A stretch of DNA of 38,539 bases from CAZQHK01 sp964593455 (GCA_964593455.1 CAZQHK010000040.1:1-38539), one strand, 5' to 3'. Positions 1-8,330 are shown, counted from the stretch's first letter. Translations and numbers: made by a program. Notes: generated from the sequence alone by a model not told the origin.

Positions 1-326
1 ATCTCGTTTTAAGGTCAGTACATCGTTTGTTGTCTCTTTTGCTTGGCTGTAGCGTTATTGCTGGATTGTAAACGGAAATGCGTGGTTTCTGATCTGACCA
101 CAGAGCGGGACGTTAAGACCTCGCTACTGGACAATGTCGCGTGGATGTTTAGGATCGGAGAGACCTCATTGGGACCTCTTTCTACACTTCTTGCTTACTA
201 ATCTCAATCTCTCTTGACGCTCGGCTGTTCGCCATTGGCGAAAGCGCCTCGCTTAACGACTCAATCTCAGAATCTCGTTTTAAGGTCAGTACATCGTTTG
301 TTGTCTCTTTTGCTTGGCTGTAGCGT
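1..326. repeat. Mosaic intergenic repeat (copy A) with 55-bp terminal direct repeats
   Basis: Positions 1-55 are repeated identically at 272-326. Between them, 105-216 is clearly related to 24799-24907 and 25197-25305: shared blocks include ctggacaat, ggatcggagagac, cacttcttgctta and atctcaatctc. A hairpin module follows at 218-257, cgctcggctgttcgcc then ggcgaaagcgcc, and is also found at 25065-25100 and inverted at 1638-1670. No ORF in the stretch looks real. It is non-coding repeat DNA, possibly a remnant of a small non-autonomous mobile element. The repeat is directly visible; its mobile nature is inferred. Confidence 0.8.
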
Positions 327-405
327 GGTTGTTGGAGTGGAATTACAAGATTGATGTTTATGGTTTAGTCTGCTGTTCTTGGTTGTTCGTGTAGCTCGCG
401 CACAT

Positions 406-440
406 AAAAAAACGGACGGCTGTTCAGCTATCCGTTTTTT
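406..440 (-). terminator. Rho-independent terminator after the 459-1490 gene
   Basis: Stem aaaaaacgga (407-416) pairs with tccgtttttt (431-440), and an inner three-base GCT/AGC extension tightens the loop. It lies about 20 bp past the stop codon of the minus-strand gene ending at 459. The A and T runs on both sides mean it could work in both directions. Confidence 0.85.
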
Positions 441-458
441 ATCGTTTTTACCTCTTCG

Positions 459-1490
459 TTAAAAGATGGGAAGTGTTCCCGGTACATAATTGTTGTACCA
501 GTAACCGGCTTCCTCTTCGGCCTTTTCCAGGGTCCGTAGATCTTCCAGGGAAAGCTCCTGAGTCAACTCCTGACCGGTCAGGTAATAGACGGTCTTCAAG
601 GCGGCTTCGTTCAACGTGCCGGCCAGATCGTAGGAGAAGATGTATTGTTTGTACTTGAAATCCTGGCTGGGATTGAACCGGCCGGAAGAGGGCAGTGTGT
701 TCTGTCCGTAGGCCAGCAGTATCCGGTACTTCTGAACCGCTTCCGGGCGGAAGGTGGTGCCGGTTATAGTACCGGTAAGATTAACCATGCGTCCCATCTT
801 GAATGTTCTTCCAGCCTCTACAACCTCCCAGTACTCGGTCGACGGAAGTGAGAACGTGCACGAACAACCGTCATGCACATGCCCGGTAGCGGAACACTCT
901 TCAGAATCGAACGTAAACAAACCCCACTCGATGATTATGTCGAGCAGATCTCCCGCGCCCTTCTCGAATGTCTTGACGGTTTCGATGGCTGTCGGAACAA
1001 AGCCTTGATCAATCATCCACTGCTTATCGTAAAGCGCTGTTTCCCGTTCATCCTGGTCCAACCGAGACGTAAACTGGGTTTGAAAAATTGGGAACCAGCG
1101 GCGAATGGTATCTCTGGCATCCAGGCTGCGGTCGGTCGACAACAGGTATTCCATTAACGATCCGATAACGGGAGTCAGGGCCGGTTTCAGTGAGACCGGC
1201 AGAGATTCATACAGGTCGGCAAACCGAATCATCCCTGTTTCTTCCCGGGCTGTGTAACACTCGACGAGACGCCGGCCGGCAGTTTCGAGAAGTTCATCTC
1301 TTATCTTCTCCAGTTGAGCCGTCCGCGGGAGCTCACTCTGGTGGCTTGTAACAACATGAACATAATTTTGTACCAACCGTGATGAAACCTTCATCAGGTT
1401 TTCGTTATCCCAAAGTCCCTGGATGGGATTCGCCAGGCATGTAGTAGTCATCAACAGTGCGCTGATGCAACAAATTATCGTTTTCTTCAT
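459..1490 (-). CDS. Secreted protein of unknown function
   Basis: I do not recognise this 343-residue protein. Residues 1-20 form a typical Sec signal peptide (MKKT, a hydrophobic core, then CLANP), so it is exported. The mature part is acidic and mostly helical in look, with a Cys cluster near residues 200-215 (ECSATGHVHDGCSCTF), suggesting disulphides or a metal site in an oxidising compartment. The start is supported by a gaggagg ribosome-binding site eight bases upstream and a TTGGCT-18-TATAAT promoter at 1525-1560. A strong terminator lies at 406-440. The gene stands alone and is bracketed by inverted copies of the same repeat (105-257 and 1638-1776), which could mean it was moved as a unit. 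Confidence 0.75.
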   Translation of the reverse strand: MKKTIICCISALLMTTTCLANPIQGLWDNENLMKVSSRLVQNYVHVVTSHQSELPRTAQLEKIRDELLETAGRRLVECYTAREETGMIRFADLYESLPVSLKPALTPVIGSLMEYLLSTDRSLDARDTIRRWFPIFQTQFTSRLDQDERETALYDKQWMIDQGFVPTAIETVKTFEKGAGDLLDIIIEWGLFTFDSEECSATGHVHDGCSCTFSLPSTEYWEVVEAGRTFKMGRMVNLTGTITGTTFRPEAVQKYRILLAYGQNTLPSSGRFNPSQDFKYKQYIFSYDLAGTLNEAALKTVYYLTGQELTQELSLEDLRTLEKAEEEAGYWYNNYVPGTLPIF

Positions 1491-1524
1491 TTTAAAATCC
1501 TCCTCGTTGGTTTTTCTTTCTCAC

Positions 1525-1560
1525 ATTATAATTATAAACAACGATAAGGAGTTAAGCCAA
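1525..1560 (-). promoter_or_regulatory. Sigma-70-like promoter of the 459-1490 gene
   Basis: On the minus strand, TTGGCT (1560-1555) is followed after 18 bases by TATAAT (1536-1531). A second TATAAT directly follows at 1530-1525. It lies about 35 bp upstream of the start codon. Confidence 0.5.
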
Positions 1561-1637
1561 TTACAATACACTTACAAAACAACAATAAATGTGCTCATCT
1601 TACTTTCTGTCCTCATTCCATCAAGCATAAAGCCATT

Positions 1638-1776
1638 GTTAAGCGAGGCACTTTCGCAAAGCGAACAGCCGAGCGCAGGAAGATCTCAAATGAGCTACTC
1701 ACTTGAGAACGAGATTGTGAGATTAAAATAGTAAGCACGAAGTTATGGAAAGAGGTCCCTGTGTTATCTTGTCCCG
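1638..1776 (-). repeat. Inverted copy (C) of the mosaic repeat
   Basis: Read on the minus strand this gives gggacctctttcc, then tgcttacta and aatctc blocks, then gcgctcggctgttcgc, gcgaaag and gcctcgcttaac. That is the same order as 170-257 on the plus strand. The pair therefore forms a long-range inverted repeat around the gene at 459-1490. Identity is high in the hairpin module and patchy between modules. Confidence 0.75.
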
Positions 1777-1824
1777 TTTCCTGAAAGCATGTGCTAACAA
1801 AGTGGTGTAATGTAAGCCTCGTTC

Positions 1825-1920
1825 ATGGATGTGGTAACCTTCAACGATATCGGAAACTCCATCACCATGATCAAATACCGTAACAAGCCGCAGGTTTTAT
1901 CATTTGAGGATGCCGCCTGA
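1825..1920 (+). pseudogene. Possible 3' remnant of an unidentified gene
   Basis: A frame open from 1816 to a TGA at 1918-1920 encodes about 31 residues from an ATG, ending IKYRNKPQVLSFEDAA. The composition looks protein-like and the style recalls C-terminal tails of some transposases, but I cannot assign a family. There is no good ribosome-binding site. It sits in repeat-rich DNA, consistent with a decayed mobile-element gene. Low certainty. Confidence 0.25.
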
Positions 1921-2063
1921 ACAAAAGAACCTACCTATTCCGTCCAGATCACATACGTAAAATGTGTGTTTGCAAGACCTGACCCTATTCCTTTTCTCAG
2001 GTATCCTCTATCCGCTACCGATACGTGTTGATAAGAGCTTTTATAAGGGATAGGTGTGTTTTC

Positions 2064-4016
2064 ATGGGAGCGGGTAGAAGAATCACTCGAAGCTGTATCG
2101 GCGGACCGGTTTTTGTTATCGGCGTTTTGCTGGTATTGCTATCCGTAAGTGTTCCCGTCCGGTCGGCGCTTTTGGACGACTCTGCTGTTTCCGGTCTGGC
2201 TATTCAGGGGAAGAAGATACCCTGGTCAAAACTGCTGCAACACAAAAGCGGCGATTTGTTTGTTCCGTTTTCCTCTTTGGCCGATGTCTCCGGTTTGATC
2301 GTTCTTCAGGACTACCAGGGGCGGGTGTATCGGCTCAAGTACAAAAAGCACGTGGTCCTTCTGTCCCCCAATGTTTTCGCTTTCAACGTGGACGGTACCG
2401 GCGTGTCGCTTAGCAACGCTCCCCGGATAATCGAGGAAGAGCTGTATATACCGATAAAACCCATTGCCCGGGCTTTGGGACTCAAGGTCTCCCCGTACCA
2501 GGAATTGGCTGCTCAGGTTGAGGACTTTCCTGGCTCTGCTGTTCTCGATACACCACCCATTGGGAAGACCGGTTCGGCCACGACTGATGAACTGATCACT
2601 CCCAAGCCATCCCAGGGGAAAGAAGTGGAGCCTGCCGAAACTCCCGTTTTCGAGGAAATGCCGGCTGTTGCTGATGATCCGTTCGGAGCCGCTTCCGGGT
2701 TCGGTGGAGATGACGACGATGAGTACGACTCCGTCGACGACGATTTCGGATTCGAGGATGAAGAAGCACTGGTCAGGGTCAGCCTCTACAGTGAGATGGG
2801 ATCTCAGGACTACGATACCGAAGAAGTCCTGAACCGCAATAACCGGATGATGTTCAACCGGTTCCGGTTCTACAACCGTGGATTTCTCACTATAAAAAGC
2901 TCTTTCGGAGAGACGGCCAGCGGATTTCTGCAGTTGGAAGGATTGTATATTCCGGTTGATTTCTATCTCAACAGTTTTAAAAACGGATCCACGGGACTTC
3001 TCTCCCAGGACATTTCCACCAGGGAATCGGAGGTCTCTATCAAGGCTCTCTACATCGACCAGGTTACCCGGTATTTCACTTTGCGGTTGGGGAAACAGTT
3101 CCTCAAGTGGGGCAGCAGCACCTTCTTCACCCCGCTTGACGTGATCAACTATGAGCAGGACCCGCTGCGGCCCATCGAGGAAGCGGAAGGAAATCCCTTT
3201 ATCCATTTGACCTTTCCTTTCGCGGCCAATTTCTCCGTAGAGCTTCTCGGTATCGTTCTGCCCGATGATACAAATGAAAAGACGGAATCTGTCGGCCGGA
3301 TGCCGATCGTTCCCAAAATTTCGCTCAGTATGGGTAATGTCAGCCTGTTCGCTTTCAGCAAGCTGCAACAGGATAATGGTCCTATCCACGGTTTCGACTT
3401 GAACTGTGTTTTCCCGGTGGGAGAGTACAGCGACCTGACTCTGTACACCCAGGCGCTTCTCAAGCCGCAAACCACCGATCGTGTCAGGTTTGTTTACGAC
3501 TCCGGTGCAGACGTCTATAAACCGATGCCGATGGATGCCTCATCCTACCGGTCCTGGCTTGGCGGGCTTCGGTTTCAACACACCTTCACCGAGCTTGATT
3601 GGCTGGAGGGGCTCAACTTCGCCGTTGAGTACTACTACGACAATGAAAACTGGGAAAAGGAAGACTACCAGAACTACTTGAAATACCTGGAGCAGGAAGA
3701 AACCCGGTTCGCGGAGGTGTTCGGCACCTACAACATTTTCGCCAATGAAAACCAGTTCAGGAACAGCACGCGGTACCTGTTCGGGAATCTTACGTTCCAG
3801 TCGATTTTCAAGGAGGATTTTCGCGCCGGGATGTCGCTGGTGTTAAACGTGGACGACAGCAGCTACCTGATGATACCCGATATCAGCTACTCTTTTTCCA
3901 ACAACAACGCTACTACCGGTCTCAAGGCGAACATCTTCCGGGGTGACGACGACAACGAGTTCGGCAGCTTGCCCCTGGAGCATCAGGTTTTCTACTACCT
4001 GTCTTATACGTATTAA
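2064..4016 (+). CDS. Outer-membrane beta-barrel protein with N-terminal copper-amine-oxidase-N-like domain
   Basis: This 650-residue protein begins with a signal peptide (residues 1-34: basic start, hydrophobic core, VPVRSA). Residues about 40-150 resemble the copper amine oxidase N-terminal domain family: LFVPFSSLADVSG, then a second half with LYIPIKPIARALGLKV. This module is a binding or scaffold domain rather than an enzyme. A Pro/Thr linker and a very acidic stretch (about 215-235, GGDDDDEYDSVDDDFGFEDE) lead into alternating aromatic beta-strands to the end, including LRLGKQFLKWGSSTFFTPLD, common in porin-like barrels. The C-terminus YLSYTY ends in an aromatic residue, as barrel proteins usually do. 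I prefer the ATG at 2064 because it puts the signal peptide at the start; an upstream TTG/GTG start is possible. The protein implies an outer membrane. Substrate unknown. Confidence 0.75.
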   Translation: MGAGRRITRSCIGGPVFVIGVLLVLLSVSVPVRSALLDDSAVSGLAIQGKKIPWSKLLQHKSGDLFVPFSSLADVSGLIVLQDYQGRVYRLKYKKHVVLLSPNVFAFNVDGTGVSLSNAPRIIEEELYIPIKPIARALGLKVSPYQELAAQVEDFPGSAVLDTPPIGKTGSATTDELITPKPSQGKEVEPAETPVFEEMPAVADDPFGAASGFGGDDDDEYDSVDDDFGFEDEEALVRVSLYSEMGSQDYDTEEVLNRNNRMMFNRFRFYNRGFLTIKSSFGETASGFLQLEGLYIPVDFYLNSFKNGSTGLLSQDISTRESEVSIKALYIDQVTRYFTLRLGKQFLKWGSSTFFTPLDVINYEQDPLRPIEEAEGNPFIHLTFPFAANFSVELLGIVLPDDTNEKTESVGRMPIVPKISLSMGNVSLFAFSKLQQDNGPIHGFDLNCVFPVGEYSDLTLYTQALLKPQTTDRVRFVYDSGADVYKPMPMDASSYRSWLGGLRFQHTFTELDWLEGLNFAVEYYYDNENWEKEDYQNYLKYLEQEETRFAEVFGTYNIFANENQFRNSTRYLFGNLTFQSIFKEDFRAGMSLVLNVDDSSYLMIPDISYSFSNNNATTGLKANIFRGDDDNEFGSLPLEHQVFYYLSYTY

Positions 4017-4029
4017 CGACCGATACGTA

Positions 4030-4389
4030 TTACTCTTCTTCGTCTTTCGCTTCGGCAGTGAACGATTTCATTGCTGCTTCCACCGAATCGTAGACATCAA
4101 TCATGTTCACCAGGCGGGTAATCTCGAAGAATCTCATGACTTTTGAGTTGAGATTGGCCAATTTCAGGTCGCCGCCACGTTCACGGACGCGCTTGATAAT
4201 CAGGGCCAGCGTGCCCAGGCTGGTGCTGCACAGATACTCGGTGACGGCGAAATTGACGATCAGGTTAATGCAGCCTTCTTTAAGCACATTAAGCAGCACG
4301 GTGCGAAACTGCTCATCGTCAAGCATCAGAATGTTGCCACACGTATCGATTATCGTTACGTCGCCAAGTTTTCTGACTTTGAGTTTCAT
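4030..4389 (-). CDS. STAS-domain protein (anti-sigma-factor antagonist-like)
   Basis: A 119-residue single STAS domain, the fold of SpoIIAA/RsbV-type anti-anti-sigma factors, which bind a partner kinase and are switched by serine phosphorylation. The usual D-S-S/A-G motif appears as C54-S55-T56-S57-L58-G59, so the phospho-acceptor would be Ser55 but the preceding Asp is Cys. After it comes a helix-rich half (RVRERGGDLKLANLNSKVMRFFEITRLVNM), typical of the family. The ATG at 4389 has an aaggag site 11 bases upstream; a GTG at 4401 overlaps that site and is less likely. No kinase or sigma factor is adjacent. The neighbouring HEAT protein on the other strand also carries a STAS-like domain. It converges with the barrel gene, leaving 13 bp between stop codons. 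Confidence 0.85.
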   Translation of the reverse strand: MKLKVRKLGDVTIIDTCGNILMLDDEQFRTVLLNVLKEGCINLIVNFAVTEYLCSTSLGTLALIIKRVRERGGDLKLANLNSKVMRFFEITRLVNMIDVYDSVEAAMKSFTAEAKDEEE

Positions 4390-4571
4390 GCGGGTTCCCA
4401 CTCCTTCTCGCTGATCGGGGGCGCTGGTTTCGACCCGTTTGATAGTGTACCATTAAACCGGACCATTTCTCCAGTATCACGATAAAACCGTCAACTCATA
4501 TCATGATACAATAGAGACGGCACCGACTTGAATCGGACCGATTCTTGCTGAATCAAGTAAGGAGATTCCGG

Positions 4572-6428
4572 ATGCATTTGGACGCAGAGATCTCCCGTAT
4601 GGGAAGGAACCTTGTCTTTACCCGCGGCCCTCACGAGCAGCGGGAAGCTCTCCAGGCACTCTGGTTAAACGGCAGTCCGGAAGCCCTGAAAATGATGGCC
4701 CAGTCGTTAAAATCACCCAAGGTCCAGATCAAGGATGAAATTCTCGGTTACTTGAGTTTCAGGGACCTGGAAGTGGTGTACAAGACCCTGGTGACAGTGC
4801 TTGATGAAGCGGACGATGATGTCAGGTCGGACCTGCTGGAGATCATTGACAAACTCGATCTGAAAGTCCGCTACATCGAAAAGATTAAACGACTGCGGGA
4901 CGATACGGCCCGATACGGTCTGCTGGCCCTTATGATCAGGTTCGTCGGAAAACTCCGGGACCGCGAGGTGATGGACGAACTAGGGCACTTGATCGATATC
5001 GAGGCTGATGAGATCAGGCTGGCGCTTATCGACGCTTTAGAACTGGCCGAGACGGGAACCTGCCCGGATTATATCTTCGATTCCATGAAGCTTTTCAGCC
5101 CCACGGTTTCCGGCCGGGCTCTGGATCTCATTGCTGATCTTCAGGATACCAGTTCCGTTCCGTCGATTTTATCCATGCTGAGTGAAGCGGACGAATCCAC
5201 CCGGGACAAGATCTTCTCTGTTCTTAAGCAATTTGATTATCAGGATTTGGTGAAAACGGTGAAGAATACCTTGGTCGAATCCGGCGGTGTTCCGGACCTG
5301 GATCTGTTCCGGGGATGGGTCATGTTCCTGGAAATAATTGGTAAACAGGACAAAGCAGTGGTAATCAGGAAAACGGTGGGACTGGAACCGGTAAAGAAAA
5401 TCGACGAAACAACAGAAGCCAAGAAGATCCTGGCATTTGAAGTCAGCTGCGTGAGCGGTTGTGTTGTGCTGGGGCTCAACGGTAAACTGAGTATGCATTC
5501 GCTTCCGGGCTTTAAACGGACCCTCACCTTCATTATTAAAAACGGGTACACCAGGATCATTTTACAATGCGGTTATCTTCTGTCAATCGACCATCATTCT
5601 ATTGCTTTTCTGGAGCAGACGAACAAGCGCCTCAGGCAGGAGCTCGGAGGAATTAAATACCTGCACTTCCATGCCTTAAACGAGTTCCAGCGCCAGACCT
5701 TGATGCCGTCAGCAGAGCTTTATAAGGACATGACGACAGCCATCAATTCGTTTACCGGGATAGAGGCTCCCAGTGTTCTCAAGATAGATGAGACCCTGTT
5801 TCCCGCAGACACCCCTTTGGAGGTCACCTACTGGCAGGGAAAACTGGAGAAAATACGAGCGGCCACAGTCCGGGATTACAATGAGAAAAATATGACACTG
5901 TCGTGGGAGGTCCTCGATGATCAGGACATCTTCACCGAGTTTGTCAACGATAAGGTACATATAGCTTTCGAGCGGGACCGGGACCTGTTTGAATCAAAAA
6001 CCAAAGTGATCAGTCAGGACCCGATTATAGAGCCATATGTAAAACTACTGTCGCCGAGAATTGCCCGGCACATCGATCGCCGCCGCTATGTCCGGGTTGC
6101 CTGCCGCCTACTGGTTATATTCCAGAAACTGGACGCAAAGAATACCGTCCAGCCGACCGAGTATCCCGGTGTGTGTCTGAAGATCAGCGAGACTGAAATG
6201 GTCATCATGACTCCGGTGCCTTTAATTGAAGACAACCGGATCGTCGTCCGCGTCAATCCTGCCGATCTAACCGTGGGAAAGATCGTATGCAGGGTAAACA
6301 AAATTACCGAATATATCCAGCAGAAAAAACGGTTTTACGAGTACTGCCTGGCTTATGTCCAGGCCCGCGATTGTGACCGGTCGGTGATAAAAACCTTTGT
6401 CTACAACCGCCTCGCGGATGATATTTAG
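4572..6428 (+). CDS. HEAT-repeat / STAS-like / PilZ-like multidomain signalling protein
   Basis: 618 residues in three parts. Residues 1-270 are helical HEAT-type repeats (ALQALWLNGSPEALKMM, LIDIEADEIRLALIDALELA, SVPSILSMLSEADES), a protein-interaction scaffold. Residues about 290-395 resemble a STAS domain (VVLGLNGKLSMHSLPGFK, then a beta-strand and LLSIDHHSIAFL where the phospho-Ser motif would be, here lacking a clear D-S-S-G). Residues about 410-500 resemble the YcgR N-terminal domain and about 500-618 a PilZ domain: RRRYVRV matches RxxxR, but the D/N-x-S-x-x-G part is degenerate (KISETEM), so cyclic-di-GMP binding is doubtful. No signal peptide, so cytoplasmic. The ATG at 4572 is chosen because taaggag (4558-4564) lies seven bases before it. 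The downstream gene also has HEAT repeats, suggesting a shared complex. Confidence 0.75.
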   Translation: MHLDAEISRMGRNLVFTRGPHEQREALQALWLNGSPEALKMMAQSLKSPKVQIKDEILGYLSFRDLEVVYKTLVTVLDEADDDVRSDLLEIIDKLDLKVRYIEKIKRLRDDTARYGLLALMIRFVGKLRDREVMDELGHLIDIEADEIRLALIDALELAETGTCPDYIFDSMKLFSPTVSGRALDLIADLQDTSSVPSILSMLSEADESTRDKIFSVLKQFDYQDLVKTVKNTLVESGGVPDLDLFRGWVMFLEIIGKQDKAVVIRKTVGLEPVKKIDETTEAKKILAFEVSCVSGCVVLGLNGKLSMHSLPGFKRTLTFIIKNGYTRIILQCGYLLSIDHHSIAFLEQTNKRLRQELGGIKYLHFHALNEFQRQTLMPSAELYKDMTTAINSFTGIEAPSVLKIDETLFPADTPLEVTYWQGKLEKIRAATVRDYNEKNMTLSWEVLDDQDIFTEFVNDKVHIAFERDRDLFESKTKVISQDPIIEPYVKLLSPRIARHIDRRRYVRVACRLLVIFQKLDAKNTVQPTEYPGVCLKISETEMVIMTPVPLIEDNRIVVRVNPADLTVGKIVCRVNKITEYIQQKKRFYEYCLAYVQARDCDRSVIKTFVYNRLADDI

Positions 6429-6474
6429 CCTGTCAACTTAGCCTGTCAATGCGGTTTTTACATCTGGCACGCGG

Positions 6475-6518
6475 TTATGGTATGATTAGTTGTGGGGTAT
6501 AGTAAGTATACTTATTAT
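6475..6518 (+). promoter_or_regulatory. Promoter with palindromic operator-like site upstream of the 6569-13574 operon
   Basis: Two overlapping sigma-70-like solutions are visible: TTATGG (6475-6480), 17 bases, TATAGT (6498-6503); and TTGTGG (6490-6495), 17 bases, TATTAT (6513-6518). A perfect 12-bp palindrome, taagtatactta (6503-6514), lies inside and could be a regulator site. With the second solution the transcript would begin at about the taaggag at 6520-6526. Just upstream a 13-bp unit containing the preceding gene's stop codon is duplicated (6425-6449). Confidence 0.45.
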
Positions 6519-6531
6519 CTTAAGGAGAAGA

Positions 6532-6554
6532 GCGTCCGGCAGGCTCCCGGACGC
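6532..6554 (+). promoter_or_regulatory. Stem-loop between a Shine-Dalgarno-like site and the start codon
   Basis: GCGTCCGG (6532-6539) pairs perfectly with CCGGACGC (6547-6554) across a seven-base loop, followed by gctttt. It separates the only strong ribosome-binding sequence, taaggag (6520-6526), from the ATG at 6569, which has no site of its own. It could be a translational control element or a weak terminator/attenuator of upstream transcription. Confidence 0.5.
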
Positions 6555-6568
6555 GCTTTTGAAAAACC

Positions 6569-7858
6569 ATGAACAATGATGGTTTCATACAGGAGATAAT
6601 CCGCAAGATCGATGGTCCCGATCCCGCAATCTCCAAAGCGGCCTTGCTCATCTCGCAAGATATGGTGGATGCCAGGTTCCTGGAACCGCTTCTCAAGAAA
6701 TCTGAAAGTGACAGCCGCGAGGTACGCCAGCTGGCCCAGGACATGATCAAGAATATTGTACAGGAACTCGGGATCTCTGCTGAAGAGCTCAAAGAACTCC
6801 AGGTGAAGGTCAGGCTTGAGTGTGCACGGGAACAACTCAATCAAGCTGAAAGCCGGGTTCGGCGGGAAGCGGTGGAGTACATCGTCCAGTACGCGCCGCC
6901 GGAGGAACGCTGCGAACTGCTTTTCCAACGATTGCGGTTCGAAGCGGTTCCCGAAGTCCTGTGTGTTTTAATCACCGCTCTGGCCGGGTTCCAGCACCCG
7001 GATATGGCAAAACTGATGCTGCGTCTCCTGGAGGCTGAAAGCGAAGAAGTCAGGGTTAAAGCGGCGGAAGTACTGCTTCGCCAGGAAGGTGGCCGCTACT
7101 TCAAACTCATATGCGAGTTCATGGAAACGGAAGGACTGCAGGTGCAGTCGAGTCTCGCCCGGGAGATGTGTCTCGACCCATACCTGGTACAAGAGCTTGA
7201 TTTCGATTTTACTACGACCAGGATTGTCAAAAACCTCTTTTCAGACCGGCTGCCTATTCGGCAGGCGGCTCTCAAGGAGCTTGAGAAGATAGAGCCGTCT
7301 CAGAGGAAAATACCGGTACTGGCTGCACTTTCCGATCCGGATTCGGGTATCCAGTTTCTCGCTAAAAAGCTGCTATCACAGGAAGATGTAATTAAGAAAA
7401 AATCGGTGAAACGAACGGCCAAAAAGCAGGTCAGTCATCAACCTCTAACGGCCGCGGACGATGAACCGGCCTACCATCTTTACGTGGCCTTAACGGTTAT
7501 CGCCGTATCGGCGGTTGTGTATTTCTGGTTCATGGCCAGGGGGGGGACGGAGTTGCCGCTTTCCGGTACATCCGAACCTGCTGCCGGCGGCGGTCACTGG
7601 ACAGTTGACCAGGTGCTTTATCACCGGGCGGCCCTGGAGCCGGGGAACACTGAAGTCGAATTTATGGGACGGGTGAGTGAGGTTACGGCCCGAGGAGACG
7701 TTCTGGTAATGAAGTCGGATAATGTCCGGGTGTCGGTGAAACTGTCGTCATTTGCTAACGGCAGATACAAGGTCGGACAGCGTCTGACGGTCAAAGGTTT
7801 AGTTAGTGGTATAACCAGGTTCGGGACGGTGGTTGTTGAGGCTTCGGATCTGGAATAG
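6569..7858 (+). CDS. HEAT-repeat membrane protein with C-terminal OB-fold-like domain
   Basis: 429 residues, function unknown. Residues about 1-275 are HEAT/armadillo-type helical repeats (for example MAKLMLRLLEAESEEVRVKA and LPIRQAALKELEKI), placed in the cytoplasm as there is no signal peptide. A basic stretch (about 276-287) precedes one membrane helix at 304-322 (YVALTVIAVSAVVYFWFMA). Outside the membrane, residues about 345-429 form a beta-rich domain (VEFMGRVSEVTARGDVLVM, VSVKLSSF, GQRLTVKGLVSGITRFG) that reads like an OB fold, similar in style to CcmE or tOB domains. It is the first gene of a tight operon of exported proteins (next gene 28 bp on), so it may couple a cytoplasmic scaffold to the exported parts. 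The start lacks a nearby ribosome-binding site; a hairpin separates it from taaggag. Confidence 0.7.
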   Translation: MNNDGFIQEIIRKIDGPDPAISKAALLISQDMVDARFLEPLLKKSESDSREVRQLAQDMIKNIVQELGISAEELKELQVKVRLECAREQLNQAESRVRREAVEYIVQYAPPEERCELLFQRLRFEAVPEVLCVLITALAGFQHPDMAKLMLRLLEAESEEVRVKAAEVLLRQEGGRYFKLICEFMETEGLQVQSSLAREMCLDPYLVQELDFDFTTTRIVKNLFSDRLPIRQAALKELEKIEPSQRKIPVLAALSDPDSGIQFLAKKLLSQEDVIKKKSVKRTAKKQVSHQPLTAADDEPAYHLYVALTVIAVSAVVYFWFMARGGTELPLSGTSEPAAGGGHWTVDQVLYHRAALEPGNTEVEFMGRVSEVTARGDVLVMKSDNVRVSVKLSSFANGRYKVGQRLTVKGLVSGITRFGTVVVEASDLE

Positions 7859-7886
7859 CTGGAGCGGTAGAAACAGGGGAGGTACC

Positions 7887-8330
7887 ATGAGAGGGTCATC
7901 TCGAATCATCAATGTGGTAGCCATTTTCATCCTTCTGTTGTTTATTGGAACCAGTGTGTTTGTCCATTCGATTAAATCCGATGATGTGGTCCGGAAACGG
8001 CGGAATCGGGTCAAATCTGTCTTAATGGCCTCGTCGGTCATGGACAGAATTCATTGTGCCGTGAAAACCCGGCCGATTCTGTTCTATCAGCCGGAATTGG
8101 CTCATCAAACGGAGGCGGGAGAACGTCCGGCGCCGTCTGACGCCGTCCCCGGAATAGTGACGGTCACTTCGCATGATGTCGTTGATATACGTGATACGGG
8201 TATTTCGGTACCGGACGACCTGTCTGAAAACCACTACCCGCCGGTTAAAGAAATAGTGGTGACGGTACGTTCGGAATCCCTATCCGGTAAAAAGGAGTTT
8301 GAGCTTCGAACTGTTCAAGCTCATCCCTAA
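7887..8330 (+). CDS. Small single-TM exported protein, possibly GspI/PilV-like
   Basis: 147 residues. A short basic N-terminus (MRGSSRI) is followed by one hydrophobic helix (residues about 8-26) and then a helical stretch, RNRVKSVLMASSVMDRI, and a Pro-rich beta tail. This arrangement recalls minor pseudopilins of the GspI/PilV type, where the helix continues into an Ala/Leu-rich segment ending near M/L-E/D-R-I. However, the prepilin cleavage motif (Gly, then Phe, with Glu at +5) is absent, so the assignment is an inference from shape and gene order. aggggagg lies four bases before the ATG at 7887; the longer reading from 7833 would overlap the previous gene and lacks such a site. The next gene starts 31 bp later. 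Confidence 0.55.
   Translation: MRGSSRIINVVAIFILLLFIGTSVFVHSIKSDDVVRKRRNRVKSVLMASSVMDRIHCAVKTRPILFYQPELAHQTEAGERPAPSDAVPGIVTVTSHDVVDIRDTGISVPDDLSENHYPPVKEIVVTVRSESLSGKKEFELRTVQAHP

Larger units (their letters stand above)
1491..2063. other. 573-bp gene-poor region with repeat copy C and small remnants
   Basis: The stretch holds the promoter of the minus-strand gene, an inverted copy of the mosaic repeat (1638-1776), a 31-residue ORF fragment (1825-1920) and a motif at 1972-1995 resembling sequences found next to REP-associated transposases. No full gene is seen. I found no convincing promoter for the gene starting at 2064. Confidence 0.6.

Noticed and set aside
2226..3470. 414-codon ORF on the minus strand
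   Set aside because: Lies wholly opposite the outer-membrane barrel gene, has no signal or motif and no ribosome-binding site; a shadow frame.
4006..4032. Direct repeat atacgtatta around the two convergent stop codons
   Set aside because: Only 10 bp, falls on the ends of two genes, no hairpin with a T-run; probably chance.
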